From Microbacterium sp. ET2 (lineage in GTDB: Bacteria; Actinomycetota; Actinomycetes; Actinomycetales; Microbacteriaceae), in NCBI RefSeq assembly GCF_030347395.1, contig NZ_CP128170.1:2790001-2854000 (forward strand): DNA of 64,000 bases. Direction: 5' to 3'. This document shows positions 1-10,878 of this stretch, one piece after another. The translations under genes were made by a program, and so were the position numbers. The notes beneath the pieces were generated by a model. It did not search any database. It was not told the origin of the DNA and saw nothing but the letters and a program-made list of their open reading frames with translations. Position 1 is the stretch's first letter. Every line of letters begins with the position of its first letter.

Positions 1-1
1 G

Positions 2-937
<936 letters not shown>

Positions 938-942
938 GCCGG

Positions 943-1389
943 ATGCCGCTGAAGGGCGAGTACAAGCCGAGCACGTCGCAGTGGGCGCGTGAGCAGGCCG
1001 AGCAGTACGAGGCGTCGGGCGGAACCGAAGCCAACCTCCTGCGCGGCGTGCCGATCATCGTGCTGACCACGGTCGGCGCGAAGAGCGGGGGCCTGCGCAA
1101 GACGGCGCTGATGCGCGTCGAGCACGAGGGGCGCTACGCAGTCGTCGCCTCGAAGGGCGGCGCACCCGACGAACCCGCATGGGCTGCGAACATGCGCGCG
1201 CACGCGCACGTCGAACTGCAGGATGGCGCGGTCAAGCGCGACTATCGGGCGCGCGAGCTCTCGGGCGACGAGTACACCGAATGGTGGAACCGCTCGGCCG
1301 AGGTGTGGCCCGACTACAACGAGTATCAGAAGAAGACCGACCGCACCATCGCGGTCTTCGTCCTGGAACCGTTCGACCCGTCGGAGTAG
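943..1389 (+). CDS. Nitroreductase/deazaflavin-dependent (F420) oxidoreductase family protein
   Basis: A 148-residue single-domain protein of the split-barrel family that includes mycobacterial Ddn. Such proteins use F420 or a similar deazaflavin to reduce diverse substrates. Family signatures visible are [16 protein letters not shown] (about residues 41-56), the following [20 protein letters not shown] stretch, and a C-terminal FVLEP. The start lies 5 bases after the sucD stop, so it is probably co-transcribed with sucD. The physiological substrate cannot be told from sequence, and no F420-biosynthesis genes are seen here. Confidence 0.85.
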   Translation: MPLKGEYKPSTSQWAREQAEQYEASGGTEANLLRGVPIIVLTTVGAKSGGLRKTALMRVEHEGRYAVVASKGGAPDEPAWAANMRAHAHVELQDGAVKRDYRARELSGDEYTEWWNRSAEVWPDYNEYQKKTDRTIAVFVLEPFDPSE

Positions 1390-1458
1390 CCCGAGAAATC
1401 CCCGGAGGATGCCGCGCCGCGCCGTGGTCGCGCCCGGTCGCCGGTCTACGATCGGGCC

Positions 1459-1995
1459 GTGAAGTCGGAGACCGCCCTCGTGCTGGCGTGCGTGGGCGCC
1501 CTGGGCGCGGCGGCGGGGATCGGTCTCGCGGTGGCGGTCGCCCTTCCGCCGAGCCTGGCGAACCTCGGCGCCACGGTGTACGAGACGCCGACCGAGGTCA
1601 CGATCGCCGACGCCTCGGTGACTCTCACGGCGCCCGCGGGCTGGATCGTCCGGCGCCCGCCCTTCGACGATGACGAATTGACCCTCACCAGTCCCGACGG
1701 GCGACTCGAGATCGCGGTCACCGAGCTGGGCGGGGGCTTCGACACCGCGTATGCGGACCTCGTCCGCGGAAGCGACGCGCAGGGCGCCGTGCCCGTGACC
1801 GAGACCCTGTCCTCGGGCTCGCGCACCCAGCACACCGAAGTCGCGGGCGACGACGGCGGCGTCGTCCTGGCGGCCGTCGGAGACGAGCGCGGTCCGGTCA
1901 GCGCGGGAATCGTCGCGCGGGTCGCCGACGGGAGCATCGACGACTACCGCTACGCGATCGCCGAGGTGCTCGACACCGTGCGGGTCCCGTCGTGA
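1459..1995 (+). CDS. Hypothetical membrane-anchored or secreted protein
   Basis: A 178-residue protein of unknown function. Residues about 5-30 form one hydrophobic segment rich in Ala, Gly and Val, so the protein is either tail-out membrane-anchored or exported. The rest is an acidic extracytoplasmic-looking domain that I do not recognise. The GTG start at 1459 gives a sensible signal-anchor. Its stop overlaps the start of the polysaccharide deacetylase gene by 4 bases (GTGA), so the two are translationally coupled and probably act together at the cell envelope; that is an inference. Confidence 0.7.
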   Translation: MKSETALVLACVGALGAAAGIGLAVAVALPPSLANLGATVYETPTEVTIADASVTLTAPAGWIVRRPPFDDDELTLTSPDGRLEIAVTELGGGFDTAYADLVRGSDAQGAVPVTETLSSGSRTQHTEVAGDDGGVVLAAVGDERGPVSAGIVARVADGSIDDYRYAIAEVLDTVRVPS

Positions 1996-3584
1996 GTCGG
2001 CACCCGAAGCGGCGCCCGAGGTCGCGGGGCTCACGGGGCCGCGGCGCGCTCCCCGTCGTCCTGATCGGCGCGCTCGCGCTGGCCGCGTGCGCACCGGCGA
2101 CGGATGCGGCGTGGCGGCCCGCCGCTTTCCCCGCCGCCCGAGTGGCGGTGGGTGAGTTCCCCGCGGCCATCGACCCGGCGGCAGTGCCGGCGCTTCGCCC
2201 GGTGCGGATCCGCAACGACGAGGTGGGGATTCAGGCCCGCGTCGCTCTGCTCCCCGGGCAGACGCCCCTGGGCGACCGCGTCATCGGCGCGGTGCGGGAG
2301 GCGATCGGGGGCCGCGAAGCGGCGACCGGAGTCGCGTACACACCCCAGGTGCAGGCGCGCGGCGCGGGACTCGGCGACCGAAGGTGCGTCGCCGAATCCA
2401 CCCGCCTCCCCGCCGCCGACCTGCTCGCCGACCCGCGTCTCGGACCCGCGAACGGCTCAGGCACCGCGGTGGCGTGCGACATCGTCGTCGCCGCCGGACC
2501 GTACCTCGGGATGCGGGTGCGCACGGTCTCGGGCGACGGCACGGCGATCAGCGCGGACACCTCGGCCACCCTCTACACCGACCTCCGCACCGGCGAGACC
2601 GTTTCGGCCGACGCGCTCTGGACCCTCGAGGCGGGTCCCGCACTGTGGGGCGACATCGTCGAAGCCCTCCGACGCGACGCGGGCGCCCTGAGCCTCGCTC
2701 CCGTCCAGCCTCCCGACGAGGCCGGGCTCGCCGTCATCGGCGCGGCCCTCGCTCGCTCTGTCCCCGCCGCAGGCACCGTTGTCGTCGAGGTGCCGGCCGG
2801 ATTCAGCCCGCCCGAGCTGCAGGCACTCGGCATCGCCGCAACGACCGAGCCGATGGCGGTCTCCGTGCCTCTCGACGTGGCGACGCCGTATCTCACGCCG
2901 TTCGGGGCGGGTCTGGCCGGCGCTGTGGCATCCGCTCTGCCCTATGAAGCCCCGGCGACCATCCCCGCCGGGGCCGAGACGATCGACTGCGAGCTCGTGC
3001 CGTGCGTCGCGCTGACCTATGACGACGGCCCGTCGCCGTACACCGCCGGAATCCTCGACGAGTTGAAGGCACGCGATGCGGCGGCGACGTTCTACGTGCT
3101 CGGACAGCTTTCCCGGCCCTACGCCGACGCACTGCGCCGCATGCGCGACGAGGGTCACGAGATCGCCAACCACACCTGGAACCACCCGAGCCTGCCGTCC
3201 CTCACCGACGAGCAGGTCGCCGCGCAGCTGCGCGACACCAGCGCGGCGATCCAGAGCGTCGTGGGAACGCGCCCGACGAGCTTCCGCCCCCCGTACGGCG
3301 AGTACGACCAGAACGTCCTGCGCATCGCGGGCCTTCCGGCGATCCTCTGGGACGTCGACACGTTCGACTATCAGCGACCCGAGATCGACACGCTCATCGC
3401 GCGGGCGGTCGACGCCCCTCGCCCAGGCTCCATCGTGCTGATGCACGACATCCACCCCGGCACCGCGGCAGCTGCGGCCGCCACGTACGACGGGCTGCTC
3501 GACCGAGGCTTCTCGCTGGTGACGGTGACGCAGATCTTCGAGGGCGACATGCCGGCGTCGGGGGCCTGGACCTCGGGGCGCTGA
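1992..3584 (+). CDS. Polysaccharide deacetylase (NodB/CE4) lipoprotein
   Basis: A probable extracytoplasmic metal-dependent deacetylase acting on peptidoglycan or another N-acetylated glycan. The N-terminus is Arg-rich, then a hydrophobic stretch and a lipobox-like LAACAP, as in a lipoprotein signal. Residues about 40-330 are a poorly recognised domain. The C-terminal CE4 domain contains TYDDGP (342-347; Asp344/Asp345), the zinc ligands His394 and His398 in HTWNH, RPPYG (432-436) and MHDIH (484-488). All five catalytic motifs are intact. The GTG start overlaps the preceding stop. The long N-terminal domain is reminiscent of RsiV/DUF3298-type secreted regions, but I cannot confirm that. Confidence 0.85.
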   Translation: MSRHPKRRPRSRGSRGRGALPVVLIGALALAACAPATDAAWRPAAFPAARVAVGEFPAAIDPAAVPALRPVRIRNDEVGIQARVALLPGQTPLGDRVIGAVREAIGGREAATGVAYTPQVQARGAGLGDRRCVAESTRLPAADLLADPRLGPANGSGTAVACDIVVAAGPYLGMRVRTVSGDGTAISADTSATLYTDLRTGETVSADALWTLEAGPALWGDIVEALRRDAGALSLAPVQPPDEAGLAVIGAALARSVPAAGTVVVEVPAGFSPPELQALGIAATTEPMAVSVPLDVATPYLTPFGAGLAGAVASALPYEAPATIPAGAETIDCELVPCVALTYDDGPSPYTAGILDELKARDAAATFYVLGQLSRPYADALRRMRDEGHEIANHTWNHPSLPSLTDEQVAAQLRDTSAAIQSVVGTRPTSFRPPYGEYDQNVLRIAGLPAILWDVDTFDYQRPEIDTLIARAVDAPRPGSIVLMHDIHPGTAAAAAATYDGLLDRGFSLVTVTQIFEGDMPASGAWTSGR

Positions 3585-3618
3585 CCGGCAGCGCCGGCCT
3601 GCTGCCCTCTCGGGGACG

Positions 3619-5097
3619 TCAGGCGCCCAGGACGGCCTCGATCGGTCCGCGGGCGAAGTAGACGACGAACCCCGCTGAGACGATCCACAGCAGGGGGCTG
3701 ATCTCCCGCGCCTTCCCGGCGCAGACCCGCACGATCACCCAGGAGACGAAGCCCGCGCCGATGCCGTTGGCGATCGAGTAGGTCAGGGGCATCACCGTCA
3801 CGGCGAGGAAGACCGGGAGGAGCACCGAGAAGTCACTGAAGTCGATCGCCCGGATCTGCGACATCATCAGTGCGCCGACGATCACCAGCGCCGCCGCGGC
3901 CACCTCGGTCGGCACGATCGACACGAGCGGGGTGAAGAACATGGCGATGAGGAAGAGCCCACCGGTGACCAGGTTCGCCAGCCCCGTGCGGGCTCCCTCG
4001 CCGATGCCGGCGCCGGACTCGATGAAGACGGTGTTGGACGACCCGGAGGTGTACCCGCCGGCGACCGCGCCGACTCCCTCGACGATCAGCGACGAGCGCA
4101 GCCGCGGGAAGTTCCCCTGCGCGTCGGACAGGCCCGCCTCCTTCGCCAGACCCGTCAGGGTGCCCATGGCGTCGAAGAAGTTCGTGAAGACCAGGGTGAA
4201 GACGAGCATGAGGGCGGCGAGGACGCCGATGCGGGCGAACGCGCCGAAGAGGTCGACCTGCCCGACGAGCGCGAGGTCGGGCAGACTGACCCACTGCGCG
4301 GGGAGCTCGGGCACCGACAGCCCCCACCCACCTGGAGCGTCGACGGCGGAGCCGAGGTTCCACACCGCCTCGACGATGACCGCGACGACGGTGCCGCTGA
4401 CCAGTCCGATGAGGATGCCGCCCCGCACCCGCCGCGCCATGAGGATGCCGGTGAGCAGCAGCGTGAAGACGAACACCAGCGTCGGCACGGTGCCGATCGA
4501 GCCCTCCACTCCGAGCCCGACGGGGGGTGAGCCGACACCGGTCGCAGTGACGAACCCGGCGTTGACGAACCCGATGAAGGCGATGAAAAGGCCGATTCCG
4601 ACCGTGATGGCGAGCTTCAGCTGCAGGGGCACGGCGTCGAAGATCATGCGGCGAAGGCCGGTCGCTGCCAGGAGCACGATGATGAGGCCGTTGATGACCA
4701 CCAGGCCCATCGCCTCGGGCCACGTCACCTCACCGACCACCGACACGGCGAGGAACGAGTTGATGCCGAGTCCTGCGGCGAACCCGAAGGGCAGCCGGGC
4801 GACGAGGCCGAACAGGATCGTCATCACGCCCGCGGTCAGTCCCGTCACCGCGGAGAGCTGAGCGAAGTCGAGGCTGTTGCCGTCGACATCGACACCACTG
4901 GAGAGGATGATCGGGTTCAGGATGACGATGTAGGCCATCGTCACGAACGTGACCACCCCGCCACGCACCTCGGCGGCGACAGAGGAGCCCCGCTTGGTGA
5001 TCTCGAAGAACCGGTCGAGCCGGCTCTCAGGGGTGCCGTCGTCGTGCCGGCTCGATGTCGGGTCGCCGATCGTCGGCGCGTCAGATGTGTTGCTCAC
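3619..5097 (-). CDS. NCS2-family (AzgA-type) purine permease
   Basis: A polytopic proton symporter for adenine, guanine or hypoxanthine. The translated protein (492 residues) has more than ten hydrophobic segments and typical AzgA-group sequences: FIAFIGFVNAGFV, FTNFFDAMGTLTGLAKEAGL and SGSSNTVFIESGAGIGEGAR. I chose the GTG at 5097 because GGGGGAGG lies 5 bases upstream on this strand and the N-terminus then matches family length. The frame stays open a further 59 codons upstream, but that stretch is Ala/Arg-rich and unlike the family. It converges with the deacetylase gene. A purine importer next to purNH fits purine salvage. Confidence 0.92.
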   Translation of the reverse strand: MSNTSDAPTIGDPTSSRHDDGTPESRLDRFFEITKRGSSVAAEVRGGVVTFVTMAYIVILNPIILSSGVDVDGNSLDFAQLSAVTGLTAGVMTILFGLVARLPFGFAAGLGINSFLAVSVVGEVTWPEAMGLVVINGLIIVLLAATGLRRMIFDAVPLQLKLAITVGIGLFIAFIGFVNAGFVTATGVGSPPVGLGVEGSIGTVPTLVFVFTLLLTGILMARRVRGGILIGLVSGTVVAVIVEAVWNLGSAVDAPGGWGLSVPELPAQWVSLPDLALVGQVDLFGAFARIGVLAALMLVFTLVFTNFFDAMGTLTGLAKEAGLSDAQGNFPRLRSSLIVEGVGAVAGGYTSGSSNTVFIESGAGIGEGARTGLANLVTGGLFLIAMFFTPLVSIVPTEVAAAALVIVGALMMSQIRAIDFSDFSVLLPVFLAVTVMPLTYSIANGIGAGFVSWVIVRVCAGKAREISPLLWIVSAGFVVYFARGPIEAVLGA

Positions 5098-5158
5098 TGA
5101 GACCTCCCCCTCGACGTTAGCGGGTTCGGGCGACACCGATCGGTAGGGTCGTTGAGGC

Positions 5159-6616
5159 ATGCAACGCTTCGTGGTCGCTCTTCTCGCCGCCGTCGACGCC
5201 GCAATCGCGGCGGCGGTCGGCCTTGCGCTGATCCTTGCCCCAGCGACGCTCCTGTGGGTGTTCGGGTTCGGCACCGACGCCGACTGGTCGGCGCTGTGGG
5301 CCGCGACCGCGTCCGTATGGCAGCTCGGTCATCTCGTGCCGCTGGACATCACGCTCCCGCCGATCTACCTCACCGCCGCCGGAATCGATGAAGCCGCGGC
5401 ATCCTTCTCCCTCTCGCTCGCACCACTGGCCCTCGCCGCCCTCGCCGCGGGCCTCGCCGCGCGCACGGGCGTGCGGGCCTCGCGGTCGGAGGCGTGGGAG
5501 AGCGGACTCATCGGCGGGATCGTCGCCTTCACGGCGCTCGCCGCCGGCGTCGCGCTCACCGGAGCCAATCCGCTCGCGGCGGCGCCGCCGGGGCTCGCGA
5601 TCGTCCTTCCGGCACTCGTCTTCGCCATTCCTGCCACCCTCGCCGCCGTCGTCACGGAGTGGCGGGAGGCCGATGTCGGGTTGATCGCCCGCGGCCGCGA
5701 CGCGCTGGAGAGCCGCATCGGCGAGTCGGGCCTCGCGGCGGTGTCGGAGACGACCCGCGGCGTGGGGATCGTCGTCACCGGATTCGTCGGGGCGGGCGCG
5801 GTGCTGCTCACCGTGGCGCTCATCGCCCGTGGGCCGCAGGTGGTCGCGCTGTCTCAGGCCGGCAACGCCGACGTGCTCGGCGCGAGCGTGATCGCCCTCA
5901 GCCAGCTCGCGTACCTGCCGACCCTGGTCGTCTGGGCGGCCTCGTTCATCGCCGGGCCGGGCTTCGCCGTCGGTGCGGCGACCACGGTCGCTCCGGCCGG
6001 CACGCAGGTGGGGGTTCTCCCTCCGGTACCCCTTCTCGGCGTCATCCCCGAATCGACGACGTCGTGGCTCCTCCTCCTCGCGCTCGTTCCGGTCGCGCTC
6101 GGCGCGCTCGCCGGATGGATGGTGCGCTCGCGCCTGATCGCCGACCATCCGCGTGCGATCGCCGACGGGTGGGGCCTGCGCGCCACCGTCGCCGGCGCGA
6201 TCGCCGCGCTCTCGGGCGGTGCCGCGGCGCTCCTCGCTCAGCTCGCCGGAGGATCCATCGGGCCGGGGGCACTCGCGCAGGTCGGACCGTCGCCCGCAGC
6301 GGTCGGGCTCGCCGTCGGCGTCGAGGTGCTCATCGGGGCGGCGATCCTGCTGGCGCTGCCGTCCGGGCGGGGGAGCGGAAACGACGCAGATGTCGACGGG
6401 TGGCGGGTCTGGCAGCCGGAGCCGTCGGACGAGCCCAGGCCCCTGACAGGGGATGCCACGGCGGACACGTCTCGGGTGCACGACACGGCGCCCGTGGACG
6501 GCACGGCTGACCGGGACGATGCAGGGCGCGTCGAGCCCGCCGACGATCCCGATCGGACCGACACCCAGCCTCTCTTCCCGCACCCCCGGCGCGGCGAAGG
6601 GTCGCCGCTAGACTGA
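5159..6616 (+). CDS. PerM-like integral membrane protein (DUF6350)
   Basis: A 485-residue protein with about ten hydrophobic segments in residues 1-410 and an acidic, Asp/Thr/Pro-rich cytoplasmic tail from about 415. Position just upstream of purN and purH and downstream of sucD is the same as M. tuberculosis perM (Rv0955), an integral membrane protein linked to cell division and FtsB stability. The family assignment rests on topology, length and synteny more than on a motif. The ATG at 5159 has only a weak upstream purine tract. Confidence 0.75.
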   Translation: MQRFVVALLAAVDAAIAAAVGLALILAPATLLWVFGFGTDADWSALWAATASVWQLGHLVPLDITLPPIYLTAAGIDEAAASFSLSLAPLALAALAAGLAARTGVRASRSEAWESGLIGGIVAFTALAAGVALTGANPLAAAPPGLAIVLPALVFAIPATLAAVVTEWREADVGLIARGRDALESRIGESGLAAVSETTRGVGIVVTGFVGAGAVLLTVALIARGPQVVALSQAGNADVLGASVIALSQLAYLPTLVVWAASFIAGPGFAVGAATTVAPAGTQVGVLPPVPLLGVIPESTTSWLLLLALVPVALGALAGWMVRSRLIADHPRAIADGWGLRATVAGAIAALSGGAAALLAQLAGGSIGPGALAQVGPSPAAVGLAVGVEVLIGAAILLALPSGRGSGNDADVDGWRVWQPEPSDEPRPLTGDATADTSRVHDTAPVDGTADRDDAGRVEPADDPDRTDTQPLFPHPRRGEGSPLD

Positions 6617-6620
6617 GCCG

Positions 6621-7370
6621 GTGCTCACCGTCGCGGTCCTCATCTCGGGCGCGGGGTCCAATCTCCGGGCGCTGCTGGAGGCCGCGGCCGAATCCGACTA
6701 TCCGGCGCGCATCATCGCCGTCGGCGCCGACCGCCAGGCCGACGGCTTCGCCCACGCCGAGACCTTCGGTGTGCCGACCCTGCTCGTGCCGTGGCGCGGC
6801 GCCGCCGAGCGCGAGGCGTGGGGAGCCGAACTCGACGCCCAGCTGCGCGTCTGGAACCCCGATCTCATCGTGCTGAGCGGACTCATGCGGCTCCTGCCCG
6901 CCGCGTTCGTCCAGGCGTGGAGCCCCCGCATCATCAACACCCACCCCGCGTACCTTCCCGAGTTCCCGGGAGCACATGCGGTGCGAGATGCGCTCGCCGC
7001 CGGGGCGACCCAGTCCGGCGCCAGCGTCATCCTCGTCGACAGCGGTGTCGACACCGGGCCGATCCTCGCTCAGGAGCGCGTGCCGATCCTCTCGGATGAC
7101 GACGAGCACCGCCTCCACGAGCGCATCAAGCCCGTCGAGCGCCGCCTGATGATCGACGTGGTCCGCCGGATCGCGACCGGTGAGCCTCGACCTCGCTCGC
7201 GCCGCGGTTCCCGCGACGCCGGCGTCACCGACATCCGCTCCCGTCTGACCCCCCTCGCAACCCATCCCCGCACGCCTCGAGAAGGAGACCCATGGCCGGC
7301 CCGAGTCACGATCCGTCCCTGTACCGCGACCGAGATGTCGTGCCGATCCGCCGCGCACTGGTGTCGGTGA
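6621..7370 (+). CDS. purN: Phosphoribosylglycinamide formyltransferase; 3' end probably frameshifted
   Basis: Transfers a formyl group from 10-formyl-THF to GAR in purine synthesis. Catalytic Asn106 and His108 ([16 protein letters not shown]) and Asp144 (GVDTGP) are present at the same numbering as in E. coli. The GTG start is 4 bases after the upstream stop. Conserved sequence ends near residue 187 (position about 7180). From there the frame continues in Arg/Pro-rich sequence and runs 79 bases into purH. In the frame one base later, from 7180, the sequence reads [17 protein letters not shown] and stops at 7246-7248, before the purH ribosome site. That is probably the real C-terminus. Confidence 0.9.
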   Translation: MLTVAVLISGAGSNLRALLEAAAESDYPARIIAVGADRQADGFAHAETFGVPTLLVPWRGAAEREAWGAELDAQLRVWNPDLIVLSGLMRLLPAAFVQAWSPRIINTHPAYLPEFPGAHAVRDALAAGATQSGASVILVDSGVDTGPILAQERVPILSDDDEHRLHERIKPVERRLMIDVVRRIATGEPRPRSRRGSRDAGVTDIRSRLTPLATHPRTPREGDPWPARVTIRPCTATEMSCRSAAHWCR

Positions 7371-8896
7371 GTGACAAGACCGATCTGCTGCCGCTGGCCG
7401 AGGCCCTCGCCGCGTCCGGTGTGGAGGTCGTCTCGACCGGGTCGACGGCGGCGACGATCCGCGACGCCGGCTTCCCGGTGACGGACGTCTCGGCGGTCAC
7501 CGGCTTTCCCGAGTCGCTCGATGGGCGCGTGAAGACCCTGCACCCCGCCGTGCACGCGGGCCTCCTCGCCGATCTGCGGCTGGAAGACCACGAGCGTCAG
7601 CTGGGCGAACTGGGCATCGCCGCGTTCGAGCTGGTCGTGGTGAATCTCTACCCGTTCGTCCAGACCGTCGCCTCCGGCGCCGAGGGCGACGCGGTCGTCG
7701 AGCAGATCGACATCGGTGGCCCGGCGATGGTGCGCGCGTCGGCCAAGAATCACGCCAACGTCGCCATCGTCGTCTCTCCCGAGTCCTACCCCGCGATCAT
7801 CGACGCGGTCCGCGGCGGCGGCACCACCCTGACCCAGCGCCGCGAGCTCGCCGCCCGCGCGTTCGCTCACACCGCGTCGTACGACACCGCCGTGGCGGCC
7901 TGGTTCGCCGAGGGGACGCTCGCCGAGGAGGACCTGCCGGCCCACCTGACGATCAAGGCCGAGCGCCTGGCCACCCTCCGCTACGGCGAGAACGCGCACC
8001 AGCGCGCGGCGATCTACACCCGCGTCGGCGGGCACGGCATCGCTCAGGCCACCCAGCTCCAGGGCAAGGAGATGTCGTACAACAACTACGTCGACGCCGA
8101 CGCCGCGCTGCGCGCGGCGTTCGACATGGTCAAGCCCGCGGTGGCGATCATCAAGCACGCCAACCCCTGCGGCATCGCCGTCACGGCGCCCAACGCCCTC
8201 GACCCGATCGCCTCCGCGCACCTGCGCGCGCACGAGTGCGACCCGGTGTCGGCCTTCGGCGGCGTCATCGCGGCGAACCGCACCGTCACGCTCAAGATGG
8301 CCGAGAACCTGCGCGACATCTTCACCGAGGTGATCGTCGCCCCGGAGTTCGAGCCGGAGGCGCTGGAGGTGTTCCGGCTGAAGAAGAATCTGCGCATCCT
8401 GCAGCTGCCCGCCGACTGGCGGCAGGAGCGGATGGACGTCCGTCTCGTCTCGGGCGGCCTGCTGCTGCAGGACGCCGACCGCTTCCCCGACGACATCGAG
8501 TCGGTCGCGAAGGACTGGCAGCTGGTGTCGGGGGAGCGGCCCGCAGAAGACGAGATGACGAACCTCATCTTCGCCTGGAAGGCGTGCCGGGCGGTGAAGT
8601 CGAATGCGATCGTGCTGGCGAAGAACTCCGCCACCGTCGGCATCGGCATGGGGCAGGTCAACCGGGTCGACTCCTGCCGTCTCGCCGTCGAGCGGGCGGG
8701 GGATCGCGTGACCGGTTCGGTCGCCGCATCCGATGCCTTCTTCCCCTTCGCCGACGGCCCGCGCGTGCTCATCGACGCCGGCGTCTCGGCGATCGTGCAG
8801 CCCGGCGGGTCGGTGCGCGACGACGAGGTCATCGCGGCTGCGCGCGACGCGGGCGTGACGATGTTCTTCACCGGGGAGCGGCACTTCTTCCACTGA
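7292..8896 (+). CDS. purH: Bifunctional AICAR formyltransferase/IMP cyclohydrolase
   Basis: Catalyses the last two steps of IMP synthesis. The 534 residues cover an N-terminal MGS-like cyclohydrolase domain ([13 protein letters not shown], then [11 protein letters not shown]) and a C-terminal transformylase domain with [20 protein letters not shown] (catalytic Lys-His) and [13 protein letters not shown] strong GAAGGAGA ribosome site sits 6 bases before the ATG. It follows purN in an operon. Intact and ordinary for the family. Confidence 0.97.
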   Translation: MAGPSHDPSLYRDRDVVPIRRALVSVSDKTDLLPLAEALAASGVEVVSTGSTAATIRDAGFPVTDVSAVTGFPESLDGRVKTLHPAVHAGLLADLRLEDHERQLGELGIAAFELVVVNLYPFVQTVASGAEGDAVVEQIDIGGPAMVRASAKNHANVAIVVSPESYPAIIDAVRGGGTTLTQRRELAARAFAHTASYDTAVAAWFAEGTLAEEDLPAHLTIKAERLATLRYGENAHQRAAIYTRVGGHGIAQATQLQGKEMSYNNYVDADAALRAAFDMVKPAVAIIKHANPCGIAVTAPNALDPIASAHLRAHECDPVSAFGGVIAANRTVTLKMAENLRDIFTEVIVAPEFEPEALEVFRLKKNLRILQLPADWRQERMDVRLVSGGLLLQDADRFPDDIESVAKDWQLVSGERPAEDEMTNLIFAWKACRAVKSNAIVLAKNSATVGIGMGQVNRVDSCRLAVERAGDRVTGSVAASDAFFPFADGPRVLIDAGVSAIVQPGGSVRDDEVIAAARDAGVTMFFTGERHFFH

Positions 8897-8989
8897 GCGC
8901 GCGGCACGCACGGCGTTGCGCACGCGTCGAGCCACCGCGATCGTGGCGACCCACCGCGCGAGGGCGGGTGGCTCGTCGCGATGGGGGTG

Positions 8990-9021
8990 CTCGGCGTGGG
9001 CGAGCGGGTGGCCCAGCCGAG
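8990..9021. terminator. Candidate hairpin terminator downstream of purH
   Basis: An inverted repeat with an 11-bp right arm GCCCAGCCGAG (9011-9021) pairs with a left arm CTCGGC-TGGGC (8990-9001) that carries one bulged G; the loop is 9 bases. It lies 94 bases after purH and has no U-run, as is common in high-G+C actinobacteria. A smaller inverted repeat, GAGCCACC/GGTGGCTC, lies just upstream. Confidence 0.4.
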
Positions 9022-9039
9022 CACGTGCCTTTCCGACGT

Positions 9040-9260
9040 CTAAGCCGTGTGGAGATCCAGGGCCCGCACCCGAGTGCGCAGAACGGTGCCGCGGAACGGG
9101 AAAGCGCGCTCACCGTGATCAGCGAACCCCGCGGAGCGGCACGCCGGACGGCGTCCTCACCCTCGGGCCCGCCGAGGAATCGCGTCATGTCCGCGGCGTC
9201 GGCGGCGAGGAGCAAGGGAAGGTGCTCGGGCGCCCAGGGCCGGAGGGTCACGGTCGACAT
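9040..9260 (-). pseudogene. GNAT acetyltransferase remnant with internal deletion
   Basis: Reading on this strand from the ATG at 9260, the first about 37 codons match the start of a small-molecule GNAT family (MSTVTLRPWAPEHLPLLLAA, later MTRFLGGPEGED). The sequence then jumps, in another frame, from 9141 to ACRSAGF, ERAFPFRGTVLRTRVRALDL and a TAG at 9042-9040, which is how such GNAT proteins end. The whole acetyl-CoA-binding core, about 100 residues, is missing, and the two pieces are out of frame. This is the only coding signal I see in the 432-base gap between purH (8896) and the next gene (9329). Confidence 0.7.
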
Positions 9261-9328
9261 CGGGGCAGTCAACCACACCGCACCGACCTCGATCACGGCG
9301 GGCGGCGACCTTTCGTCGAGGGCCGCGC

Positions 9329-10762
9329 TCAGTCCGCGGTCGGGCGGCCGTACTCCTCGAGGAAGCGGAGCCACACCTCGCTCACCGTCGGGTAGGACGG
9401 AACCGCGTGCCAGAGCCGGGACAGCGGCACTTCTCCGACGACGGCGATCGTGGCGGAATGGAGGAGCTCGGCGACATCGGGCCCCACGAAGGTCGCACCC
9501 ACCAGCACCTCGCGTTCGGTGTCGATGATCGCCCGCGCGCGGCCGACATAGTCGTCGGACACCGTCGATGCTCCCGCCACCCACGACAGGTCGTAGTCGA
9601 TGACCCGCAAGGGCAGGCCCGCCTTCTCCGCGGCGGCGGCGGTGAGTCCGATCGACGCGACCTCGGGGTCGGTGAAGGTCACCTGCGGCACCGCGGCGTG
9701 GTCGGCCGTCGCGACGTGAACACCCCAGGGCGCGTCGTCGACCGCGCCGCCCTTCGCGCGTGCCGCGATGACGTCGCCGGCGGCACGCGCCTGGTACTTC
9801 CCCTGGTGGGTGAGCAGGGCGCGGTGATTGACGTCGCCGACGGCGTACAGCCAGTCGGTGCCGCGCACGAGCATCGTGTCGTCGACGTCGAGCCAGGTGC
9901 CGGACTCCAGGTCGATGCTCTCCAATCCCAGGTCGGTCGTGCGCGGGGTGCGGCCGGTGGCGACCAGCACGCGCTCGGCGGCGACCTCTGATCCGTCCGA
10001 CAGCTCCAGGACAGCCAGCCCGTCGTCGGCGGCACGCGCGCGGGTGACCTCGACGTTCTTGCGCACGTCCACCCCGAGCCCGCGAAGCGACTCCTCGACC
10101 ATCTCGCCGGCGAACGGCTCGGTGCCGCCGAGCAGCCCCGACCGGGCCACCAGCGTCACCTTCGTTCCGAAACCGGCGAACGCGGTCGCCATCTCGGCTC
10201 CCACGACGCCGCCCCCGAGGATCGTCAGCGATGCGGGAGGATGCTGCACCGCGGTCGCATCGCGACTCGTCCACGGCTCGACGTCGCGGAGCCCCGGAAT
10301 GTCGGGGAGCAGAGCCGCCGAACCGGTGCAGACGGCTACCGCGTGCCGTGCGAGGAGGATGGTGTCGATGCCCTCGTCGTCGGTGACGACGACGCGCTTC
10401 TCTCCGTCGAGGCGCGCGTGACCCCGCACGAGGTCGATCTCCGCCTTCTGGAGCCACTGCACCTGCGAGTCGTCGTTCCACTCGTGGGTGATGCGGTCTC
10501 GCCGACGGAGCGCCGCCGAGACGTCGAGGTCTCCGGTCACCGCCTGCTTCGCGCCATCCACGACCTGCGCCGCCCGCAGCGCCGACGCGCTCCGCAGCAG
10601 CGCCTTCGAGGGCATGCACGCCCAATACGAGCACTCGCCGCCGACGAGCTCGGCTTCGACGATGACCGTCCTCATCCCGCCCTGCACGGCCCGGTCGGCG
10701 ACATTCTCGCCGACCGCTCCGGCACCGATGACAACGACGTCGTACTCCCGGGTGATGTCCAT
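9329..10762 (-). CDS. Pyridine nucleotide-disulfide oxidoreductase family flavoenzyme (dihydrolipoamide dehydrogenase-like)
   Basis: A 477-residue FAD/NAD(P) two-dinucleotide-fold enzyme. FAD site VVIGAGAVGENVA (10-22), redox-active Cys44 and Cys49 in GGECSYWACMPSK, NAD(P) site ILGGGVVGAEMATAFAGFG and the second FAD motif WLYAVGDVN are visible. The C-terminal base region reads SYPTVSE, with Tyr where lipoamide dehydrogenase and glutathione reductase have His (HPT). The true substrate is therefore open: it may be a mycothiol-, quinone- or metal-related reductase rather than Lpd. It stands alone, divergent from the LacI operon. Confidence 0.85.
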   Translation of the reverse strand: MDITREYDVVVIGAGAVGENVADRAVQGGMRTVIVEAELVGGECSYWACMPSKALLRSASALRAAQVVDGAKQAVTGDLDVSAALRRRDRITHEWNDDSQVQWLQKAEIDLVRGHARLDGEKRVVVTDDEGIDTILLARHAVAVCTGSAALLPDIPGLRDVEPWTSRDATAVQHPPASLTILGGGVVGAEMATAFAGFGTKVTLVARSGLLGGTEPFAGEMVEESLRGLGVDVRKNVEVTRARAADDGLAVLELSDGSEVAAERVLVATGRTPRTTDLGLESIDLESGTWLDVDDTMLVRGTDWLYAVGDVNHRALLTHQGKYQARAAGDVIAARAKGGAVDDAPWGVHVATADHAAVPQVTFTDPEVASIGLTAAAAEKAGLPLRVIDYDLSWVAGASTVSDDYVGRARAIIDTEREVLVGATFVGPDVAELLHSATIAVVGEVPLSRLWHAVPSYPTVSEVWLRFLEEYGRPTAD

Positions 10763-10878
10763 GGTCCCGACCCTAACGCCGCGTGCCCGCGCGCGGGCGG
10801 GATTGCGGGTGCTCGCCGCTGCGCCGCTCCTTCCCGCCGTGCCGCGACCGCGGACGTCGGTCGCGGGATCACGCCTGC

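Noticed and set aside
5098..5274. 59-residue N-terminal extension of the NCS2 permease
   Set aside because: A clear ribosome site precedes the GTG at 5097, and the extension lies antisense to the start of the PerM-like gene.
8897..9328. A 159-codon forward frame between purH and the oxidoreductase
   Set aside because: No motif; compositional shadow. The only coding signal is the GNAT remnant on the other strand.
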